In this document: in pieces, positions 21,647 to 33,684 of the stretch
Position numbering within the stretch: the stretch's first letter is position 1
Layout: each line of letters starts with the position of its first letter
Source: Gamsiella multidivaricata
Taxonomy: Eukaryota > Mortierellomycota > Mortierellomycetes > Mortierellales > Mortierellaceae
Direction of reading: 5' to 3'
NCBI RefSeq assembly: GCF_025024155.1
Contig: NW_026251720.1
Span: forward strand, 186,001 to 250,000
DNA length: 64,000 nt
Made by a program: the position numbers and the translations under genes
The notes under the pieces: generated by a model
Told to the model about the DNA's origin: nothing
The model's database searches: none
Seen by the model: the letters and a program-made list of their open reading frames with translations, nothing else

Positions 21647-22964
21647 TTAAACCATGGTAGACTCGTCCTTGCCATCAGGCTGCACCTTAGCATCCGTATC
21701 GATGTCGTCCGCGAGTCTCTTCCTGAACTTTGGCTCAGGAGCGGGATAGATATTATAGATGATGATTCCGAGAATGATCAACACATACGCGATCGGGTAC
21801 AGTTTGTTGATCGTCGCATTGAACAGAAACAATCCAAACAGTAGCCCATAGAAATCGCTCGTCAACAGACTCAGGTTAAAGAACGTGGCCGAGCTCAACC
21901 TAAAGAGGAGCGGCGAGACCGAGTACATCATGAACATCGCAATGTCGAACCCAATAATGTACCCAACCACCGAAGGTGTCCAATTCACGGTCTGCAACTC
22001 GTGTCTCTCCAGAATCGCGAGCTGGATCCCGTTAATGATCGTGCCCCAGAAACCGAGTTGACCGACGACTTCGTACATGGGCTTTTGGCGGACGAGGTAT
22101 TCCTGGCCGACGTTGGAGAAGGCGTAGAGACTCGCGCCGATGATACAGAAGATGTCGCCCTTGATGTAATCCGAACCAGGGAAGTTCTTGCCGGCCTCCA
22201 TGTCGGACCAGATGAGGAAGCCCATGCCGACCATGGCGATGAAGACGCCGAGGTAGTGCCAGCGGACGAAGCGCATCTTGAGGAAGAAGACCGAGAGGAG
22301 GACGACACAGGGGATGGTCCAGGCGTCGAGGAGCATGGCGGAGAGCAGGGAGGTGTAGTTATAGGCCTTCACCACAAAGTAATTACCCTCCACATCAATC
22401 AGTGCGAATAGGATATCTAAGGGAAGGTGCATTGAACACCAAAAAAAAAAAAAAAAAAAAAACCGAGACCGTTAAGAAACGCATTCTCAGAAACAGGTTT
22501 CACGTCCACTAGCTAAGAAAAGAACGCGCAGACTTACAGTAGTGGGATCTGCGCCTGATGATCTCGAGCCATCCTCGGAAGCCCTCCTTGTAGATCGTGA
22601 TACTGGTGTAGACCACGCCCAGAACCAGGTAGTTCAGGAACGACTGTGTCGTCGGAATCGAGACCGGGTTATCTCCCTGAGCCAGTTCTGTGGTAAGAAT
22701 CGTCGTCGCGGTGATGCACAGCGACAGGAACTGTCCCAGGAGCAAGATCACCAAGAACTTTCGCGAGAACAGGTTCGAGAAACTCTTTCTCCAGGCTGCT
22801 GGCTCTGCTGGTGCTGTTGCATTAGCAGTAGTAGCAGCAACAGCAGCAGCAGGAGAAGATGAGGACAGGTCGGTGTTCTCTCGGTGGTACGTCCTCTCCT
22901 GGTCCTCCTGGTCGAGTTCTGTCTTCTCGCCTGTGAAGTTGTATTCGGTCTTTTGAGTAGACAT
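21647..22964 (-). CDS. SLC35F-type solute transporter (DMT superfamily)
   Basis: The exons are 22538-22964 and 21647-22416 (398 residues). A hydrophilic, acidic N-terminus of about 70 residues precedes FLVILLLGQFLSLCITATTIL, the first of about ten membrane segments. The stretch ALIDVEGNYFVVKAYNYTSLLSAMLLDAWTIP is the recognised SLC35F signature. Others include LGVFIAMVGMGFLIWSD, GDIFCIIGASLYAFSNVGQEYLV and YVLIILGIIIYNIYPAPEP. The family belongs to the drug/metabolite transporter superfamily; substrates of SLC35F members are mostly unknown, so none is assigned. The charged C-terminal tail is cytosolic by prediction. The intron (22417-22537) has an A-run of about 22 nt at 22441-22462. Confidence 0.9.
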
Positions 22965-24109
22965 TTTTTTATTTTTTAGCGAATCTTTTTTTTTATATTT
23001 TTCTTGTGGATGATGGTGATTGATGAGTTGTTGAGGATGTGTGTTCCTTGTGTGCCGAGTAGTGATCTGGGATGCAGAACTTTGACGTGGATGAGTGTTC
23101 AGTTGTCGTCTTTTAGGTGGAGGAGGGGTGAAAAGACGGAAAGCGGCCCATCGGATCCAAGAATCGAATCCGTCCTTCTTTTATAGACATTCCTCCCTGG
23201 AGCTCCATCACCTGCTTCTCCTCTCCTGTTCTGCTGCTGTTGTTGTTGTTCTTGTTGTTGCTAGTTGCTTTTTCAGTTTAGCTTTTTTTGCATGCGGGCG
23301 GAGTGCAGTCTGCGCTGTTTTTAGGTTGTGTTTGCATGTTGATGCTCTGCTTTTTTCTTCGTCCATTTGCTAAAATGGCGGCGTAGGGGGACCAGACCCT
23401 GCGGAGTAGTCTAGCTTTACTCCCATGTCGGTTGAATCTAGCCTACCGTACTGCAGTCCAGGCTATGGGGCCACACAACAACGGCTGCAACCGTCCATCG
23501 GAAACTGAGCAAGGGGCATGTCTCCATCTCCCAATGGCTGCTGACATGAACGAGCGCGCACGGGGAGTAAACATCGAGCGATACGCGAGGCCCTCCGAAA
23601 GAGATGGTCCACATCTCATCTCTTTTTTTTTTTTTTTTGTGTATGCGCTGAAGTAAACTCACGAGCAAAACACGACAAGCCTTTCGTCCACTTTCCTATT
23701 GCACTCACAGTCTGGTCCACAGAGTGCACTCTAAGGGAGCCATGCAGGAGCAGTTGCTGTCTGTCTGCTCACAAAAAAACCCAATGCCCTAGAACCGACC
23801 TGGGGGGCCCTCTTCTCCCAAAGTCTAACTTGAAAGTTGCTCCGCCCACCAGTTTACCCGATCTAATTCGTGTTGGACCCTTAAGCAGACCACGAAAGAA
23901 ATAAAATGAAAACGCGTTTCCGCAGTCCACGCAAGCACTGCAGACGCACAGAGCACATGTCATTCTCACGAGAAAGAGTGTCTCGTTCATTCCAGCATAC
24001 ATAACACAGTGCCCACTCGGACTCGATTGGATCCCTTCAACAACCAAACAGGACTCATTCCAACAACAACCCTCGAATTCCCTTTTACTTTATTTATTTT
24101 TTTTGGCTC
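22965..24109. other. Intergenic between divergent genes
   Basis: This 1.1 kb carries the SLC35F promoter on the left and the PAAF1 promoter on the right. T-runs occur at about 22964-23000, 23622-23638 and 24090-24105. Several short frames exist on both strands but none shows a domain, and none is joined by good splice sites. Confidence 0.55.
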
Positions 24110-26682
24110 ATGGGCATCGAAGGAATTCCTCCAACGGCACTTGTGCAGGTGACCGTGCAGGCTGACTGGACCGACGTCGTCGCCGAAGTCCTGCGACTGA
24201 ACAGCACGGGCACCTTCTGGATCTCTTGCTATAAGCGAGGCACGTGTATATAGTCATGGGTCGTTGCCAAAGTTATCCGTTGATTCAATAATGAATGGCC
24301 TTTTGTGCTAATATCTGGATATGATATATTGATGGATAGGATCACCATCGATTCATGGGGCTGCAAAGGTGTCGGTGGTAGACGAGCGCAAGATCCAATT
24401 TTCAGGACACGACGGAATTATTCTGGAGGGTATTACAAACGTATGTCAGGGGGAGGGATGAGAGGGATGGAGAGAGGGACTGTATCAACCTCGTACCTAC
24501 CTGTCAAATGAGTTTTTTCTATTACTATTTTGCAACGATGCTGACTCGAGAATCAAAATGGCACTGGATTTGGTAGTACTCATTCAAGGTCAAGGTTCCA
24601 GAGTATGACAACGTGGAAGTCCAAGTCTACGGAACCGGTAGGAGAACCGATATTCCAAAGGTATGCATACATTCATTTCATTACCGGTACATCGTGGCAA
24701 AGACTTGCGACCATAGGGACTAACAAAGAAATTTTGATCCGCTCATTTTTTTTTTTGTTGCTTCGCTTTGTTGCTGCTGCTGCCGTAGCTCTCATGTTTA
24801 GATGTATCGCCCGAGGGGGCACTGTTTGTGATGGGATCTGAGGATGGGACTCTCAGGATCGGAGAGACCGAGACCGGGCGGTTGATTGTAAAGAGTCGAA
24901 TTTGAATACGGATTGCTCTTCATTCAAAAAACGTGTACGCGTTCTTCCTTTTACGCACTCGCTAACTTGACGCCTTGTTATTATTATTTTTCTTTTGATG
25001 ATTAACCGATGTGGATAGCAAGAGTTGAAGGGCCATTTTCAATATGCCAACACCTGTCGGTTCTTTCCTTCAGGACAAGGTACGAGTCGAGGATGGCTTG
25101 GCGCTTTTTCGTTAGGCGTATTTATATTGTGTGTGCAGAGATGGGACGGATGAGAGAATGTGATTTTTTTTATTATAGATCCTAACATAAGCCGTTTCTT
25201 TTCTTTTCTTGGAATTTGAACAGTGGTTCTGAGTGGGGGTGGTGATTTCCTGTTGAAGGTTTGGTCCGCATTGGATGGAAGCTGCCCCGTTACCATGAAA
25301 GGGCATACCAAGCGTAAGTGATATAGGCACGGCCCTTATTTTTTTTTTTTTTTTTTTTTTTAGTTCTCGCGTTAACCCAGTAAGTTGTACTGATTCTGCC
25401 TTTTGAATGTTCTCTTGCTTTTGGTTTAAATTAGTCATTTCTGATACTGCGATCATCGACCGTGGCCGCAATGTTTTATGTACGTTCAGATGGAATATCC
25501 TTTTGGAATTTGCGATTGTAAGCGCTTTCTGACAGATGGTGGTCCATGTTCTAGCATCATCGAATGACGGAACTGTCAAACTGTGGGAAGTTGGTACGTT
25601 GGTGTTCTCGGTTCATCGCGTCCTGAAAAAGAAAAGAATAAAATACACGTCCATGTTTCTAACCGATTTCTGTATCTAACTCAGCATCTGGAACGACAAT
25701 CAGGACTTTGTTGCAGCGTGAAGCGAAGGTGAACGCAATTGCAGTCGACAGTTGGGAGACGCCTCTCGCGACGACACTTCCTTTGGGTATGTCGAGTTCA
25801 TTCAAGGATGGACAATCCGGTTTCTCCTTTCTTCGTGATTTATTACTGATGTGGCCCTGTTCATTACTAGATCCAAGGGAAGTAGGAACGGAAGGAAAGC
25901 TGGTAATTGCAGCCTCAGAGAATGGCATGCTGTATGGTTTGGATGTTCGAGCCTCAGAAGAGGTAAGTTAAGAGAGAAGTCTCTTTTTCTCCGTCTATTG
26001 CGTGGCCTCCATTCGCAATATGACCTGCACTCACTCACGTTTGTTACTGTACTATCTATAGGCTTTTCAATGGAAATCGTTCAATAAGGCACCGGTACGC
26101 TCGTGTCTGTTCTCGGCAGAGCATTCGCTGATCGTCACAGGAACCTCCGAGGGAGTCGTTGAAGTCTTTGATATCCGGCAGTCCGAGTAAGTGTGCAAAA
26201 AACTCCATGGCACGCTTTTGTTTTGCTGTCGATTGGTTTGTGCGCTATAATATGGCTAATCACGATGAACGATGGTGTTTGTTTGTTTCGAATAGACAAG
26301 TGCTGAGCAGATTTCAACGCGGAAGTGCTGGTATTTCCAGCCTTGCATTGAGTGCACCAAAAGACAGCGTGGGTCAAGGACCACATCTCCTTGTTGGCTG
26401 TGGTAAGTCTTGCTACTTTTCTTCCAAGATGTTCCTTGTCCTGGTGAATTTACTGTGCCACTGACAGATGATTTTCACACCACACAAATAGATGACAGCG
26501 GATTGTATGAGACAAAGTCATTGCGGGATCCTAGGATTGAGATCGAACGTGAATATGTCGGGTATGATCTGGATGGCCCTGCACATATACGTGTGGTAGC
26601 AGGAGGACATGGAGTGGTGGCGATCTCGAAGGAAGGAGGGCTGTTGCGGTTCTCTGGGAACCTTGGTCTGAGCTCGACATGA
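24110..26682 (+). CDS. PAAF1: Proteasomal ATPase-associated factor 1 / Rpn14 (WD40 assembly chaperone)
   Basis: PAAF1/Rpn14 binds the 19S ATPases and chaperones proteasome base assembly. The 13 inferred exons are 24110-24239, 24340-24440, 24551-24637, 24789-24887, 25019-25079, 25224-25313, 25435-25479, 25555-25593, 25685-25786, 25871-25962, 26062-26186, 26296-26402 and 26492-26682 (422 residues). Diagnostic strings are LSCLDVS, GSEDGTLRI, CRFFPSGQVVLSGG, LLKVWSALDGSC, DTAIIDRGRNVL, NDGTVKLWEV and REVGTEGKL, which match the family order. WD40 blades fill nearly all of the protein. The first intron appears to be GC..AG (CGAG|GCACGT); a GT donor two bases later breaks the frame at exon 3. AATAAA lies at 26756-26761. 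Confidence 0.88.
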
Positions 26683-28840
26683 GAAAATCAGGGTGAAGGA
26701 TGCATAGCATCGTCTAACTATGCGGGACGACGACCCGTCGGTAGATTTCGACAAAAATAAAGGGGTGAGGATGGGGAAACGGAATGGAAACGCAGGTCGA
26801 CAGTTGTTTTACAGTTGGAAAAAGGAACTGAAGAAGAAACGATATGCACGCTCATGTGGTGCTTGTGCTGCTCCTTTTTCCCCATCTGTCGCCTGCTGTA
26901 TTTTCTGCATCTTCTGAAATCCGGCCTAATTCTGTTTCCGTGCGTAGATGCAGAAGAGAAAGAAAAGACGAGGGAGAGAGCATGAGCCAGCCAGCCACGC
27001 TGCTCTCAATTCCCACATGCATCTGATGACGATGTGTGGGCCCTTTTTTTTTTTTTTTTTTTTTTGGGTTCTTTTCAGGGGCAGTGCTGGGCGGTCAGGG
27101 TCTGTTGTTGATCCCGGTTAGTTGGTTGGGCGTACTTGGCGTCTCGTATATACGCTCACGCTGCCCCATAGTTTTCGACATATAGATCGGTTGACGACAT
27201 GGACATGGGCACATGGGCATAGTGTGCACTACTTGTGGAGAGAGAGAGAGAGAGAGAGGAAGGGAGAAATACTCTGCTGAGAGGTATGTAATTTGGACTA
27301 CATGGGGTTGGATTGGTGATAGGGATGGGAATAAGAAGGTCGCGGTGGGGTAAGATTGTCCATCCATTCCGATTGTCTGTGTCGGGCTGTTCCTGTATCG
27401 CTATGTGTTCCGTACATGTACATGTATCTAGTTTTGTACTATACCAGTAAGCAACCATGGACGGTCATATGTCACAAATCTTCTTTGTGTGGATCAAGCG
27501 AACAAGCTCCGAACAATTGCTTTATACAAAGTGCGAATGATACACATGTAAAGAAAAGTAAAAAAAAAAAAAGGATGCTAAAAAATAGGCAATTGACACA
27601 AAAGGAGAGGTCCCGATCTATTTTTTATCTCATTATCATTATTATATTATCATTGTTGTTATTGCAATTGCTATTTGTACTACGGTCATGACTAAAGCGT
27701 GGACAGCAGAGTGTTTTTCTTTTGTTACAACGGCTCCTATAACCTGTCGGTGGCGAGTGAACAATAACGGGGTTGGTTGCATCCAGTCCAAGTCGGGTGT
27801 TGAAGTAAGTCCAGGCGGATCATCTGGCTGTCGGTCTGTTGTTACGTGTGCAAGGTACTTGGAAGACAAAAGAAGAGAGGGAGCAGACGATGTTCGCTGG
27901 CTGGGAATCAAGAAGGCAGGGAGACAGTGAGGGATGCCCTTGCATGCATGCATTTGCATACAGATAAGCTATGCTATGCTGTCTTTGAAAGAGAAAGGGC
28001 GGAAATGTATTTTTTTCTATTGAGTTCTTGCTGACGAAAGAAGAATATAACGCGTCCAAGCATTGGTCCGCGGTGCAAGTGCAGGCAGAGAAGCACTAGC
28101 GCTAGTTGGGCAAGCAAGCGCGCATTTGTCAGTCGATGTGCCTGCTGCATGTGCTGGTGTTGGGCGTTGAAGTCCATGGTAGAAGAGCGCAGAGGAGAGG
28201 GGCGCCTGCCTGTTTGCTCTCTCTCTTCTTCTTCTCCACTTCCTTCTCATTCCGTTTGATCATCCCCCCATCCCCATCCCCATCCCCACACCCTCCCCCA
28301 CACACCCTTGCCATCGCTCCCTTGTCTTTCTTGGACTGGACTGGACTGTAGACTGGACTGGACTGGACTAGACTATCCTTATATCGTAATACACTTTCAC
28401 GAACATATCTGACACACTCCAAGACAGCAGTAGGCTGATCAGACCGATCCACGTACGTGGATATCCTCCCTCCCATTCCTCCGTGCTCTCTTTCATATCC
28501 TAATATCCTATATCCCTAAGCATTATTGTCCCTTGCTCCTCCCTTCCCTTCCGCGCCGCTTCATACCTTCTCCATCGCACCAAACACATATATTCGTATA
28601 CTCTTTCTAATCTATCGCTCTCTCTCTCTCTCTTCCTCACTTCTTTCGAATAGCAACTTCTCCCTATCGTACTCTCTCCCCCAGGAGTTGCTGTCGCTCC
28701 AAAATAGCTCTCAACAGCGCTCTGTCTCCGTCATTTAATATCTCGCTCCCCTCCCTGCTACCCTTTGGGGGCATTGGATATTGGATATATATCTCATCGA
28801 ACAATTAGAGCCACCTCAGCTGCCGGAATCCTGATCTCAG
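26683..28840. other. Large intergenic region with simple repeats
   Basis: More than 2 kb without a supported gene. It holds a T-run at about 27044-27065, two CATGGGCA motifs near 27206-27220, (GA)n at 27238-27259, CCCCAT repeats at about 28264-28290 and TGGAC pentamers at about 28331-28371. The last 300 bp are strongly pyrimidine-rich and probably form the leader of the next gene. Short frames on both strands lack any family pattern. Confidence 0.55.
28331..28371. repeat. TGGAC pentanucleotide repeat
   Basis: About seven TGGAC units, interrupted by TGTAGAC in the middle. Confidence 0.85.
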
Positions 28841-29713
28841 ATGTTTGCTGCTCCCCCCATCGACACCCGTCCTTCCACCTTGGCTCTCGATAGCCCCTCC
28901 AAGAGCTCTACCCAGACCGCCACACCCACCATGGTCATCGACACCACCGCTGCTCCTGCCTCGAACAACAAGAACGACCACAGCGACAACAACGAAAGCA
29001 GAGCCCGCGACTCTCCTTATAAACCCTCTGTCATATCCGCACACTCTTCTCTTCCTTCGCCACTCTCCCCTCCACTCTCGGCCTCGCCACCCTCCTTCGG
29101 GTCCTCGATCGCAATGGCCGACGTTATCGCCTCTGCTCCCCAAGTCTCTGCTTCCGCAGCATCCCTACCTCCACTCCACCCCTCTGCCGCACCGAACACT
29201 GCCACAGCCACCCTCGACAGCACCAACAGCACCGACAACAAATCTTCACACCCAGCACAAACCACTCGCCCCACTCCCTCAGTACCCTTTATTCAGACCT
29301 CGCCAGAGGCATGGCTAGCCCATGCTGCTCAACAACGTCGTCATCTCTCCACAGGGTCATTCTCCTCCACCACCTCGTCTTTCTCTGCGATGCTCTCGCC
29401 CGACAACCTCGCCTCACAGTCTCCGGTCACACTCGAGTTTGGCGAGAGTGAAAGCATCGTACGGCAACAGCGGACCAACCAGGACTCGGATCAGGACGAG
29501 CCAGAGTTGAACGTGAACATGCGTCCGTCCGAGCTACGTGCGTCGCTCATGGCCAGGGCTCGGAGGAGCTCTGCAAAAGTGCAGAAGATACCGCGGTCAG
29601 AATCCATGCCCTTTGAAAAGGGCTCGCGGCTCTCTGGGCAATCTAACCAAAGGCAAGTGCGCTTTCTGTGGATTGCAATTAATATATCCTCTGCATGGAC
29701 AATGAAGCAATGA
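28841..29713 (+). CDS. Unrecognised Ser/Thr/Pro-rich protein
   Basis: The open frame gives 290 residues from ATG 28841. It is Ser/Thr/Ala/Pro-rich with no visible domain until about residue 145, where SPEAWLAHAAQQRRHLSTGSF begins a more ordered patch. A second patch, MRPSELRASLMARARRSSAKVQ, may be an amphipathic basic helix. The final residues (VRFLWIAINISSAWTMKQ) look unlike the rest and may be read-through into an intron: CCAAAG|GCAAGT at about 29653 is a perfect GC-type donor. No convincing following exon was found before 30431. The true 3' end is therefore uncertain. The frame bias and length favour a real gene; function unknown. Confidence 0.55.
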   Translation: MFAAPPIDTRPSTLALDSPSKSSTQTATPTMVIDTTAAPASNNKNDHSDNNESRARDSPYKPSVISAHSSLPSPLSPPLSASPPSFGSSIAMADVIASAPQVSASAASLPPLHPSAAPNTATATLDSTNSTDNKSSHPAQTTRPTPSVPFIQTSPEAWLAHAAQQRRHLSTGSFSSTTSSFSAMLSPDNLASQSPVTLEFGESESIVRQQRTNQDSDQDEPELNVNMRPSELRASLMARARRSSAKVQKIPRSESMPFEKGSRLSGQSNQRQVRFLWIAINISSAWTMKQ

Positions 29714-30430
29714 AGAGCAAGCAGCTGCATGGCTCTGTGGATGTATGAACAGGCCAAATTGATATTTTCTTATGAACAAAAACAAGAAAAAGAAAAAAAA
29801 AAGTTGGCACACCACACGCATAACGAGGAAAGAGAATGGCAACATGGACGTCATGGAGACACAGAAACAGGCTAGCAGTGAATGGATGATGCTCTGCACT
29901 CTTGCACCCTTGCACAGAACAGGAAGCACTTGCGAGCAACTTCGGACGTCCTTTTCCCCCACCCCTTTCTATCTTTCCCCCCACCCCACCCCACCCCCCC
30001 CCCCGTCTGCTTCACTCTGCCATATCATAACCCATCTGTGGGATATATCAGCCCTTTTCTATCACCATTAATTGAATGTCTCATGCCAGCAACTGGGGGG
30101 GGGGGGGGGGGGGGGGGGTCAAGGGTGGAATGAGGGATGGTTGTTGCGGAAGTGGCTTTCTTTCCCTTGGTCTCTACAGATGGCAGGGTGGGAATACGGC
30201 GCTTCATCCCGCTCGAAAGAGTGGAGAAGACAATGCTGGGAATAGGCATTTAATTCGACTGAGCCCACGAGATCCATTCGCCCAATTGGCGTCTGCTTTT
30301 TTCGTACTCACTTTTCATTCCTTCATGCACACCCTGTCCCTTCCTCATTCCACTTGCTACTTCACTACCACTCGACTCGACCTATTGACACCCCACTAAC
30401 CTTCTCTTCCTCGTTCTTCTTTACTTCACC
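29714..30430. other. Intergenic or intronic DNA with complementary C and G homopolymers
   Basis: It contains an 11-nt C-run at 29994-30004 (in a wider C-rich tract from 29956) and a 24-nt G-run at 30095-30118. No exon was recognised. The end, from 30330, is the pyrimidine-rich leader of the next gene. Confidence 0.55.
30095..30118. repeat. Poly(G) tract, 24 nt
   Basis: An uninterrupted run of G, rare in this A/T-homopolymer-rich window. It is complementary to the C-run at 29994-30004, 90 bp upstream. Confidence 0.9.
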
Positions 30431-30808
30431 ATGGACTCTTCAACCACCTCTTGTGGATTCTATGACGACCTGGACGACTACTTGGACGACTATCTGGACA
30501 TTTACCTGAATACCGACGTAAACAACGGACCTGAAACCATTCCGGACACTGAAAACAACAACGCCTTCAACCGCATCGACTACCTCAGCAGCCTCAGCAG
30601 TGCATTTGACTCACGTCTCTCGAACCGCTCCTCAATCTCGTCCTCTATCAGCGGATGGGCATCGCGTGCTCGCTCTTCCTCCGTCAGCTCACAGGGCAGT
30701 AATGACTCTGTGAACCTGGACGCACTCATCGCTTCGGGATCAGACATTAATGAGGAGTGTCCACTGGAACTGGAGGAAGGAGATGATGTCGAATGGTCAA
30801 AGGAGCAA

Positions 30809-30846
<38 letters not shown>

Positions 30847-32638
30847 GGAACAACAACAACAACAACAACAACAAGCGCCGCAGCTAGAGCAACCCCAGCA
30901 GCAACAACAACAACTGCAACAGCAGCAGCAGCACCCAGTTGTCACAGTAAGTGCCCTGATTCTACACAGTACTGCTCATATGTTCTTTTCCTTTTGTGTT
31001 AAACATCTACACGAGAGAGAAGAGATTGAAAGAGATCGATCTGACAAAGGCGTGCACATCCTGTATGTACATTCTCACTTCAATAGCAGCAGGAGCTTAT
31101 CAGCAGTAGAGCCAGGAGCAAGACCCTCACAACTGATTCTGAAGCACATATGCTTCATTACGATGAACGCGAAGTCGTCAATTTCTGGGGAGATTCAGAG
31201 GTAATTAACCTTTTTTTATTTATAAATTGGGTTTGACTGACAGAAATGATGCTAACATGCATCATACGTGTTCTCTTACTGAATGTAGATACCGATGACA
31301 GAGGAGGATGAAGAGTTTGATGAGACACTCCGCGAATTTACACAGATATCGATGAGGACACCCCCCATAGAGATCCGTGGGCTTGGGGTGACTCGACACA
31401 GAAGAACGGGCTCAGGATCATATCGCTTCCCTGACGGCAGAAATCCATTTGATCTCGAGGCCGATTACATGGACATCCCTGCAGGACTCCGAGCAGGAAG
31501 CCGCGCCAGCACTAGCAGCAACTATAGCACCACAAGCAGCAACCGAAGCAGCATCACCAGAATGCCCTCCTCTTCAGGTATCTCTCGTCTGCCAGGTGCA
31601 GGAGTCTCTGGTCTCAAAGTACCCGCGACGAGACTGCAACAGCCAGGGACGAGGTCGATGCTCGCTCAGCCCAAGGCAGGCGCATCTGCGAACGCCACCA
31701 AATCTGGACTCGCTCGACCCAGCGGACAGCAGGCACCTAGGACGGGATCGCAAGCACAGAGGAGTGGAATGCAGGCACCCAGAACCGGATTGCCGCCCCC
31801 AAGAGCTGGATCGTCTCTGGGGCTCGTTAGACCTGGGGCCAGTGGAATTGCCACCCCAGGACGTGCAGGCGCTGCCAATGGCAGGGGAGCCCCAGGAATG
31901 GGGGCCACGACCTCTCGACTCCCTTCGAGTTCAGGCACGGGTATCGCACGACCAGGAACAAAGAGTCAGATTGCCACGCCTACTGGTATTAAGAAACCAG
32001 CTACGACAACGGCGAATCGTCAGTCGCTTCTGCAAGCACCATCATCTGTCAGGGCAGGATCTGCAGCCGCTGGACGCGCGGGCCCAGGCAGCAATTTGAC
32101 CAGCCCCAAGCGCCCGGCAACATCATCTAGTATGCTTACCAGCCCCACTCGAGGTCTCTCCGGTTCTTCCGCATACATGGCTTCGCCGACATCCTCCCAC
32201 TCGTCCACATCGTCCCATTATTCCGGCAGAGATACTGTCGCACCTCTTTCTCAGCGGTTGTCGAACGCTACGGGAACGCGTCCAATGTCCAGTGCAGGAC
32301 GAAGCGTGTCAATGTATGGATCGGGCGGTCTGCATCAGTACCAACAGCAACATTATGAAGACGAGGAGAGTTATTCGGTTCTGACACCGCCCCTGTCGCC
32401 GTCATCGTCGATGGCGGGATCAAAGAGCATGTCGAACATTCCTCGGTCCGGCATTGCGGCTTCTTCTCGACTTGTAGCGCCGTCGACAAGCAGGAATGGA
32501 CGGGCGCCTTCGCCTGCGCTCTACAATACGGGGTCGAACGGTGGAGGACATGTTTCGATGCTACCCCGGTCCCATACCCCGACGTCTTTGCCGAGGATGA
32601 CGAGCGGCCTCCTAAGTCCCCGTGCTGGACGACATTAA
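30431..32638 (+). CDS. Poly-Q and Ser/Arg/Gly-rich protein with an SxIP motif
   Basis: The exons are 30431-30946, 31093-31200 and 31289-32638 (657 residues). The start region is acidic with repeated DDYLD. Residues about 126-170 are almost pure Gln, encoded by mixed CAG/CAA. Exon 3 begins with TEEDEEFDETLREF, the most conserved-looking patch. The rest is basic, Ser/Gly/Pro/Arg-rich, with repeats such as APRTG and SGIARPG. At 32432-32443 the protein reads SNIP within a basic Ser-rich context, which fits the SxIP motif used to bind EB1-type microtubule plus-end proteins. A microtubule-associated role is an inference from composition and this motif only; no fold is recognised. The exon 2 frame is supported by phase 0 on both sides. 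Confidence 0.7.
30807..30933 (+). repeat. CAG/CAA repeat encoding poly-Gln
   Basis: Mixed CAG and CAA codons with a few interruptions (GAA, GCG CCG, CTA GAG). The codon mixture means this is a protein-level tract rather than a pure expanding triplet. Confidence 0.9.
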
Positions 32639-33684
32639 GCACTCATAGGCGACAAAGAGCCAGGCGATAGGAGACGGATATAAGAAAGAAAAAAAATGCA
32701 TGTGGCGGACCAGGAAAACTGCAATGTCGATAACCTGCTTGCGACTGTAGGGCCGAAGGCGGGGGGCGTACAGGTGGTCATTGGCAGGAGGGGAGGAGCA
32801 TGCGATTTGTTTTTTGTGAACAACAGAAAAAGGAAAAAGAAAAAAAAAACTGTGCCGTCTTGCAGAGAGGGTTGCAAGAGGTATCCTGTACTTTTATATT
32901 GTAGCTTTTTTTATATATATATCCTTTTTTTTTTTTTTTTTTTTTTTGGGCAATGATCCATCGTTCACAATATACCACACACACATACACACATACTTTT
33001 GCGATAGGGTTCAGTCAGATTGTCTAAGGGAAAACAAGAAGTTGCAGATTTTTTTTTTTTTTTCAAAAAGAAAGATTAGTATTAAAGAAAACGCATCGTT
33101 TGTTACAAAAGACATAAAAGACAAAAAAACATGCAGGAGTGCATAGACGCACGGGCCAGGACCTCATTCCAAGCATATCCGTAGAAACGCCTCCAAAAAA
33201 GTGTGATACGTTTGCAAAAAGGAAACCTTCATCTTTGTAAAAACGGGAGGGCTCTAAAGACACCAGCAAGGCGTGTATTTTCTATGAAGGCTGGTTACTG
33301 AACGCCTGGACAGTAAGGACATAGGACAAGTCAATGGTTATATGGAGGCAAAGGCACTTGCATGACAAAAAAGCAGATCAATACACGAGCAACGGCAAGC
33401 CATGAGCGTCTCGTTATACATAGCCTGGATGCATGAAAGCCATGGGCATGGCGGAGCATGGTCAGAAAGCGTGGCATTGCATGGGCATGGGGTAGACGAG
33501 CGATGGGCAAGGGCGCAGTCAGTTTGGGGTGTGGCATCAAGAAAGCATCGAAAGAAAAAGTATATAAACAACGGTCATTCCTGCTCGAGAGTTCCCCCTC
33601 CTCAACCTCTCTCATTCACTCACCCACTAGTACACACCCGCATCCAACGACACAGCTACAACTACAATTTCGATCACCACTGAG
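32639..33684. other. Intergenic region before the BTB-like pair
   Basis: It holds T-runs at about 32926-32947 and 33050-33063, a CA-rich patch at 32975-32995, and two copies of CATGGGCATGG near 33440 and 33484. TATATAAA at 33561-33568 lies 117 bp before the start of the next gene and is a plausible TATA box. Confidence 0.55.

Noticed and set aside
22001..22411. Plus-strand Glu/Asp-rich frame
   Set aside because: A shadow on the opposite strand of the SLC35F membrane segments.
30580..30945. Minus-strand frame full of Cys
   Set aside because: It is only the reverse translation of the CAG/CAA poly-Gln tract.
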